Source of the DNA: Archivesica marissinica
Taxonomy: Eukaryota; Mollusca; Bivalvia; Venerida; Vesicomyidae
Length of the DNA stretch: 64,000 nucleotides
Assembly: GCA_014843695.1 (NCBI GenBank)
Contig: CM026398.1
Location: forward strand, 45,074,601-45,138,600
Direction of reading: 5' to 3'
The position numbers were made by a program, and so were the translations under genes. Of this stretch, positions 58,877-64,000 are shown piece by piece. The first letter of the stretch is position 1; every line of letters starts with the position of its first letter. The notes below the pieces were generated by a model that was given only the letters and a program-made list of their open reading frames with translations, did not search any database and had not been told where the DNA came from.

Positions 58877-60030
58877 ATGGGCAGGCTGACCATAGCGGAA
58901 CGGGAAATAGCCGTCGGCTTCATCAACGCCGGTATACACCAAACAGAGGTACGTCTCAAAGTTAATTTAATGGCACTCATTAATAAGTTTCTTTGTGTTA
59001 TAAAAATTGAAAGTCACTAACATTCAGTTATTTATCGAAAATATCCATAAAAAATAATTTATATATTTTAATTACTAATTTCATGTTATCCGTATCATTT
59101 GCAGGTTGCGCGACGCATGGGTGTACACCGCAACACCATCAGCAAGCTGATGCTTAAGTACAGAGCGACTGGCAACGTTTGTAACCTCCCTCGCAGACCA
59201 CGTGGGCGTTGTACAACAGCTGCACAAGATAATCACATCGTACATGTGCATCGTCAGCAGAGAACACGTACAGCTGTCAAGACGGCCGGAGAAACGCGTG
59301 GGACGCACGGACGCCATATCTCTGCGCAGACCGTTAGAAGGCGTCTTCGATCGCTCGCCAACATGCGGTGTAGACGGCCCTTTAAGGGTATTTATTGTAC
59401 TGACTCAGAGGCATAGGGCACTGCAAGATCGTTGGGCTCGGCGTCATCTTAGAACAACACAGGCAGAATGGGGGCAGGTCCTGTTTACTGACGAAAAGAA
59501 GTTCTGCCTACAGGAAAACGACTGTCGTTCACGGGTATATCGACAACGGGGAAAACGGTTCAACGACAACTGCGTCATCGAACGAGTTAGGTACGTTGGT
59601 GGGTCAGTAATGGTGTCTCCTTACATCACAAGACTAACATCGTGTTCATTAACGGTAATCTAAACGCCGCCCGGTACCAACATGACGTGTTTCAAATTTA
59701 CCCATGTTTAGGAACACTAGAGGATTGCGGTTGCTGCAGGATGGCGCACCAGCCCACAGGGCTAGGGCGACAAGATTCTTTCTGAATGCTAACCACATCA
59801 ATGTGATGGACATACCACCGAAGTCTCCCGACTTAAACATTATAGAAAATCTATGGGATGAATTGAATCGCCGCGTAAGAAGGACCGGCGCAGTGCCACA
59901 TACCACCGCCCAGCTCCGTGCGAATATTGGGCAATAGTGGGCAAATCTACCCCAGAACTATGTACGACGTTATGCGACGACGTTGCCAAGCTGTGATCCA
60001 GTCAGGGTGGGCATACGCGATATTAGAATA
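58877..60030 (+). pseudogene. Tc1-like transposase, DD34E, disrupted
   Basis: The enzyme would bind the inverted repeats and cut and paste the element into TA sites in the nucleus. Likely start 58877 (MGRLTIAEREIAVGFINAGI); upstream in-frame Met codons exist from 58787. A probable intron lies at 58949-59104. Exon 2 continues with VARRMGVHRNTISKLMLKYR (helix-turn-helix) and the basic PRRPRGR. The catalytic domain shows LFTDEKKF (first Asp), LLQDGAPAHRAR (second Asp) and SPDLNIIENLWDELNRR (Glu); 34 residues separate the second Asp and the Glu. Breaks: a frameshift near 59390, loss of the GGSVMVWGG-type segment after GGSVMV near 59615, a frameshift near 59720, a stop at 59936 (GQ-stop-WANLPQ), and a frameshift in the C-terminus before AVIQSGWAYAILE. 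It cannot make an active enzyme. Confidence 0.92.
58949..59104 (+). other. Probable spliceosomal intron in the transposase gene
   Basis: 156 bp from GTACGTCTCA to ATTTGCAG, AT-rich, with in-frame stops. Splicing joins ACAGAG to GTTGCGCGACGC in phase 0 and restores the continuous peptide INAGIHQTE-VARRMGVHRNT, exactly as expected for a Tc1 helix-turn-helix. Read-through would terminate at 59018-59020. Confidence 0.75.
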
Positions 60031-60243
60031 ATTAATTCTCATCGGCCTGAGTTTTATCATTGACACTATCATTTTGCAACATTGACTTTTTACGCACCAT
60101 CACATTACTTAGTCATGTGTGTTAAATTTGTGTTTGTTATGAAATAAAATAAATGGAATATCATGAAATATATCTCAATTGTATTTGCTGAAAATTTCAT
60201 CATTATCGGGTCAATATTGACGTTGATATGAGACCATTTATAC

Positions 60244-60274
60244 ATGCACACTTATAAGAGTTGTTAAGTGTATA
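60244..60274 (-). repeat. Tc1-like right terminal inverted repeat
   Basis: 31 bp beginning ATGCACACTTATAAGAG and ending TTAAGTGTATA; one mismatch to the left end. Confidence 0.92.
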
Positions 60275-61359
60275 TTAATAGTAGACTAATACGGGAAGTA
60301 TTGTTCTTGGCAACGTCCGTCCGAGTGTGTCTGTCTAAGTATAATCAAGATATTCTTTGATTGGTTGATATCTAGGTTCCTGGTATAATATATGTTATAG
60401 TTATATCGACTTTTTTTTAAAAAAATGTTTTAACTCTAAATTTTGTGATGTCCGGTTCATTGGTTAAAATAGAAAATAGCCAAGTACAATGGCCAGGGGT
60501 ACTGGGGCGTATGACGAGGCCGAGGGTACGAGTTGCCTATGGTGCAATTTGACCACGTATATGTTAGAGTGTGTGTGGTGTGTTGCTATGCAACCAGCTG
60601 ATATTGAATAAGTTTACTATTGCGTTGATCAAGATGTATATACTTATATATAATTGCTATGGGGGGGGGGGGTTTTGCTATGTACTCAGCATTTATGTCT
60701 ATCCATAAATAGATTATTAGATATTCATAAATCGATTGTTGTATATCTAGAGTTCCTTTTGATGATTGGATATCCATAATGCTGAATAAATAGCAAATCG
60801 GCGCGCCTGGAATTATGGATATCCATAAATCGAATTATGGATATCCATAAATATTGAATAAATAGCAAAACGGCGCCCCATAAATGTCATGTAACTGCAA
60901 CATGTTTTTTGTTTGGGTTTTTTTCGGGCCCCAAAAAGAAGAAGCTGATTTATTTGCCCCGTCCAGTGAGTAATAGGGGTCGCAGTACATCCCCTCGTAG
61001 CCTTACATACTTTATACGTATCAACATCGTATGGACTCAATCTGATTTATTATTTGTGGATAGTTACATGTATATATTAAATAGGGTTCGATGGGACACG
61101 AAATAGTTTACATGTATAATGTGTACATGTATAACGATATAATACACACATGCATACCCCACCTGCCTGTCTTATCTACTGTTGTCAGTATCTCTATATT
61201 GCAAAGCCAAAACGATTCCGTATGCATCAATCACGAAAGCCCATACACATTATTTTTTTATTTAATATAATTTGTATGTGGTATATACATTGTAAATGTG
61301 TAGATATATTGACCAACGTTGTACAGATAAAACATCAGAAAATGGTATATATCTAACAC
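60275..61359. other. No gene recognised; small palindromic duplications
   Basis: A G-run lies at 60661-60672. At 60765-60885 the palindrome TTATGGATATCCATAA occurs three times in slightly varied form, and GAATAAATAGCAAATCGGCG recurs as GAATAAATAGCAAAACGGCG, a local duplication of about 60-70 bp. No gene. Confidence 0.5.
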
Positions 61360-61547
61360 AACAGCTCTGGCATAAATTTGTTCATAGATTCACAATAAGT
61401 TCTCCAGTGTTTGACAAACACTTGCGTTTCTTTGCTTAAATTGTAATAATATAGTATGAATCGTTTTGCTCCTACTAAAGCAATGTAACATTTTACATTT
61501 ATATATATACATTTTCAAAAAGATTATGATCAAATGTTTGCCTCAGT

Positions 61548-61692
61548 ATTTGTGCGGATAGGTGCTTCAGCTCCACTGTCTGAAGAGCAATCAACATACA
61601 GCCTGATCAGACGACACGTTCTGTTCTGTCTGATCGGATTCTCGGCTTTTTGCAAAGTCGCTTTTATGCGACATTGGCGGTGAAAGAGTTAA
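61548..61692. mobile_element. TTAA hairpin MITE, half element in a LINE
   Basis: Corresponds to the right 145 bp or so of the copy at 41328-41573: GTGCTTCAGCTCCACTGTCT-like start, GCCTGATCAGACG, GTCGCTTTTATGCGACATTG, ending GGCGGTGAAAGAGTTAA. The left half with the long hairpin is missing. Confidence 0.8.
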
Positions 61693-61810
61693 TGCACAAA
61701 ACAAATCTGTACTTTTGGTTAACAGATCAGTTATCAATTTCCTAGTTATATTGCAACCCCAGAATAAATGTTCTGTTGTTTCGTCTTCAATGTTGCAGTA
61801 GTGCACAGTG

Positions 61811-62103
61811 TGTGTGTTTTTACGTTTATTAATCGTCGCTACCGGTTACCCATATGAGCGACGCCTCCTGAAGAGATTAGTTATTTTAGATTTTTGGAGG
61901 ATAGTGCAATGATACAGACAGAGACCCATTCCAGAGTCTCCTCTGGTTCTGTTACGTGCACAGTATACAGCCCTGACACGAGACCTCGGTTTAAAGTCCC
62001 ATCTGAAAAACTGTTAATTTTATTAGGGTCAGACGGGGGATCGAACCTGCGATCCCTGGATTACCAGTCCAGCGTGTTACCACTGGACTACATATCCGTC
62101 TTG
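61811..62103 (-). mobile_element. SINE type C inserted in a LINE
   Basis: Full length in reverse: TTACGTTTATTAATCGTCGC, GAGTCTCCTCTGGTTCTG, head GGATCGAACCTGCGATCCC, ACCAGTCCAGCGTG, CATATCCGTC. AGTGCACAGTG precedes (61800-61810) and follows (62104-62114) as an 11-bp target-site duplication cut from the LINE reading frame. Confidence 0.95.
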
Positions 62104-62606
62104 AGTGCACAGTGGGCTGTCGTAGCTTATTTTATATAATAACTCGCTAGTTCCTAGAATTATGTGTAATATCCTTGTTTGAAACCACTGTATTTTAGAA
62201 GTCTTCATTATATTGAAAGGCAAAATGTAACATTGTTTCCATTACTGTATATTAAATGTTCTACTAAGCTTTTCTAGCCATTTAGTTTGACTACTTGGCT
62301 TATCAGTACTGCGATTGAAGCTATTATACATTACTGTTGACCTTTTCTTATTTTTAAAAACATGTTTTACGTAGGGTGGTAAAGTTGGTCTCAACGGTGT
62401 TACAATCGTTCGATCTCAAGCTATACTTGTTTATTACTGCTTTTGCTGAATTTAGAACACCTTGAAAATGTAGATACATTGTTTTCAGGTTGTACTTTTC
62501 ATTAAATTCATTTATTGTTAAAAAACTGACGTCCGCTTTTAATAGGTCAGCTTGCAGCATGTTGATATATTACTAGATCACGACTTACTTCTAGCAATAT
62601 AAGATG

Positions 62607-62681
62607 GCTTAGCTTACGACTACCCTACATTACCACTAAAAACAGAGATGAACACTTACTAAGGCGATATATTTATATGTA
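62607..62681 (+). repeat. 75-bp direct repeat, left copy
   Basis: GCTTAGCTTACGACTACCCT onward to ATATATTTATATGTA. It is identical to 63076-63150 apart from one base (CGACTAC/CGTCTAC). Confidence 0.93.
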
Positions 62682-63075
62682 TCAGGCGCGGCGCTAGGAA
62701 TTTCTGGAGGGGGTTCGATGCAAGTGCGACGGCCCGTATGGCAGGAGCCTGCTAGGGGGGTCCGGGGGCATGCTCCCCCGGAACATTTTAAATCTGGAAG
62801 CTCTGAAATGGCATTTCCTGCATTCTAGAGCTCAAAATGTATGGTAAAACAGATGGCAGCTTCACAGCTCTCTGTGAAAGTTTGCTAAATCGTGTATCCA
62901 TCTCACTGATGATGCAGTAAAGAAGTGGAATGTCAACTGTACGGCGATAATATTCTTCTGGCGTATCAGCGGGCTGCTTTTGGTTTAAACATATTTATTC
63001 GATAATAATGTACATTACATATACATTGTATACAAAACGAAAATGGATTAAATCGGAAGCTTAAAGCTTAAAGCT
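62682..63075. other. 394-bp segment between direct repeats, with G-rich hairpin
   Basis: Contains GGCGCGGCGCTAGGAATTTC, GGAGGGGGTTCGATGC and GGGGGGTCCGGGGGCATGCT followed by CCCCCGGAAC, where CCGGGGG and CCCCCGG can pair. A partial copy in the opposite orientation is at 52437-52500. Class unknown; no coding capacity. Confidence 0.55.
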
Positions 63076-63150
63076 GCTTAGCTTACGTCTACCCTACATT
63101 ACCACTAAAAACAGAGATGAACACTTACTAAGGCGATATATTTATATGTA
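63076..63150 (+). repeat. 75-bp direct repeat, right copy
   Basis: Second copy of 62607-62681. The pair could be a tandem duplication of about 470 bp (only part still present in two copies) or the result of an insertion that duplicated its target. Confidence 0.93.
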
Positions 63151-63284
63151 CCGTTACTCACTATGTCATTTTTTTAAACAAATTGACGTCATGCTATAAA
63201 AGAAAAACAAACAATGTGTACATGTACGCAAGCATACGTTATACGGTTATTCATACATAATTACATGTAGATCACTGAGTCATA

Positions 63285-64000
63285 CGAACGGATGCAGATA
63301 ATCGCGATCTTAATGATATCATACTGCAGATATTCACGACCTTAATGATAGCATACTGCATATATTCGCGACCTTAATGATAGCATACTGCAGATATTCG
63401 CGACCTTAATGTTAGCATACTGCAGATATTCACGACTTTAATGATAGCATACTGCAGATAAGCGCGATGTAAATGATAGCATACTGCAGATAATCGCGAC
63501 CTTAATGATAGCATACTGCAGATATTCACGACTTTAATGATAGCATACTGCAGATATTCGCGACCTTAATGATAGCATACTGCAGATAATCGCGACCTTA
63601 ATGATAGCATACTGCAGATAACCACGACCTTAATGATAGCATACTGCATATATTCGCGACCTTAATGATAGCATACTGCAGATAATCACGACATGAATGA
63701 TAGCATACTGCAGATAATCGCGACCTTAATGATAGCATTTTGCAGATAATCGCGACCTTAATGATAGCATACTGCAGATATTCGCGACCTTAATGATAGC
63801 ATACTGCAGATAATCGCGACATGAATGATAGCATACTGCAGATATTCGCGACCTTAATGATAGCATACTGCAGATATTCACGACCTTAATGATAGCATAC
63901 TGCAGATAATCGCGACCTTAATGATAGCATACTGCAGATAATCGCAACATGAATGATAGCATACTGCAGATAATCATGACATGAATGATAGCATACTGCA
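63285..64000. repeat. 32-bp minisatellite, at least 22 copies, runs off the window
   Basis: The unit is GATAGCATACTGCAGATAAT plus CGCGACCTTAAT. Alternatives are ATAATC/ATATTC, CGCGAC/CACGAC and CCTTAAT/CATGAAT. The array is still in progress at 64000, so its right edge is outside the window. Confidence 0.95.

Larger units (their letters stand above)
58603..60274 (+). mobile_element. Tc1-like DNA transposon, both ends present
   Basis: About 1.67 kb. Left inverted repeat 58603-58633 (TACACACTTAACAACTCTTA onward) and right inverted repeat 60244-60274 differ at one of 31 positions. TA at each outer border fits the Tc1/mariner target. The interior encodes a broken Tc1-type transposase on the plus strand. 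The inverted repeats are much better preserved than the reading frame, so it could still be mobilised in trans but not by its own product. Confidence 0.93.
61360..62575 (-). mobile_element. Decayed LINE C-terminal region, interrupted twice
   Basis: Minus-strand reading: ADLLKADVSFLTINEFNEKY, NLKTMYLHFQGVLNSAKAVI (62560-62400); then QCYILPFNIMKTSKIQWFQT, RILHIILGTSELLYKISYDS and PLCT up to the SINE at 62104; resuming at 61810 with HYCNIEDETTEHLFWGCNIT and KLITDLLTKSTDLFCA. After the MITE remnant it continues as CYIALVGAKRFILYYYNLSK and FVKHWRTYCESMNKFMPELL (61555-61365). This is the conserved W-x-Q-x-R-I and C...C...H-x4-C C-terminus of non-LTR retrotransposons. Removing the SINE and one target-site copy restores PLC-T-HYC in frame. 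Other frameshifts make it inactive. Confidence 0.82.

Overview
This window is non-coding, repeat-dominated DNA from an animal nuclear genome. AT-rich composition, GT-AG intron signals, tRNA-headed SINEs, decayed LINE ORFs, a Tc1 transposon and TTAA/TA-flanked MITEs rule out a prokaryote. The SINE types (including one whose 5' half I recognise from bivalves) and the abundance of minisatellites suggest a bivalve mollusc. A heterodont such as Dreissena is my guess from memory, not something the sequence proves. A run of exactly 1000 N (6544-7543) marks an assembly gap inside a tandem array.

Layout. 1-14.3 kb is mostly tandem arrays (39-, 18-, 36-, 36- and 19-bp units), several abutting directly. 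14.9-18.4 kb holds SINEs, a hairpin MITE and a decayed LINE. 18.7-25.3 kb has four more arrays (27, 16, 42, 51 bp). 25.3-31.6 kb is the least repetitive part and has the only two candidate host exons, both weak. 31.6-39.7 kb has a 42/44-bp array, a 2.5-kb CATC array, and 55-bp and 33-bp repeats among SINEs and MITEs. 40-48 kb is a graveyard of LINE 3' ends, SINEs and MITEs. 48.5-49.7 kb is a 40-bp array. 50-58.5 kb has nested SINEs, microsatellites, a 23-bp array and a pentanucleotide array. 58.6-60.3 kb is a Tc1-like transposon with both inverted repeats, a probable intron and a broken transposase. 61.4-62.6 kb is a LINE C-terminus interrupted by a SINE and a MITE. The window ends inside a 32-bp array.

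How the parts relate. About 40% of the window is tandem repeat, in about 16 minisatellite families plus microsatellites. Five SINE types occur (called A-E here). A, B and C have tRNA-like anticodon loops resembling Leu(CAG), Glu(CTC) and Thr(GGT); D and E have Leu/Ser-like heads. A and B share one 3' tail, C and D share another, suggesting two LINE partners. Hairpin MITEs with TTAA ends, MITEs with a CAGTCAAACCTGT end, and longer MITEs starting TTAAAGC are further families. Long open frames across the arrays exist because many unit lengths are multiples of three; I do not regard them as genes. No rRNA gene, functional tRNA gene, CRISPR array, operon or complete host gene is visible.
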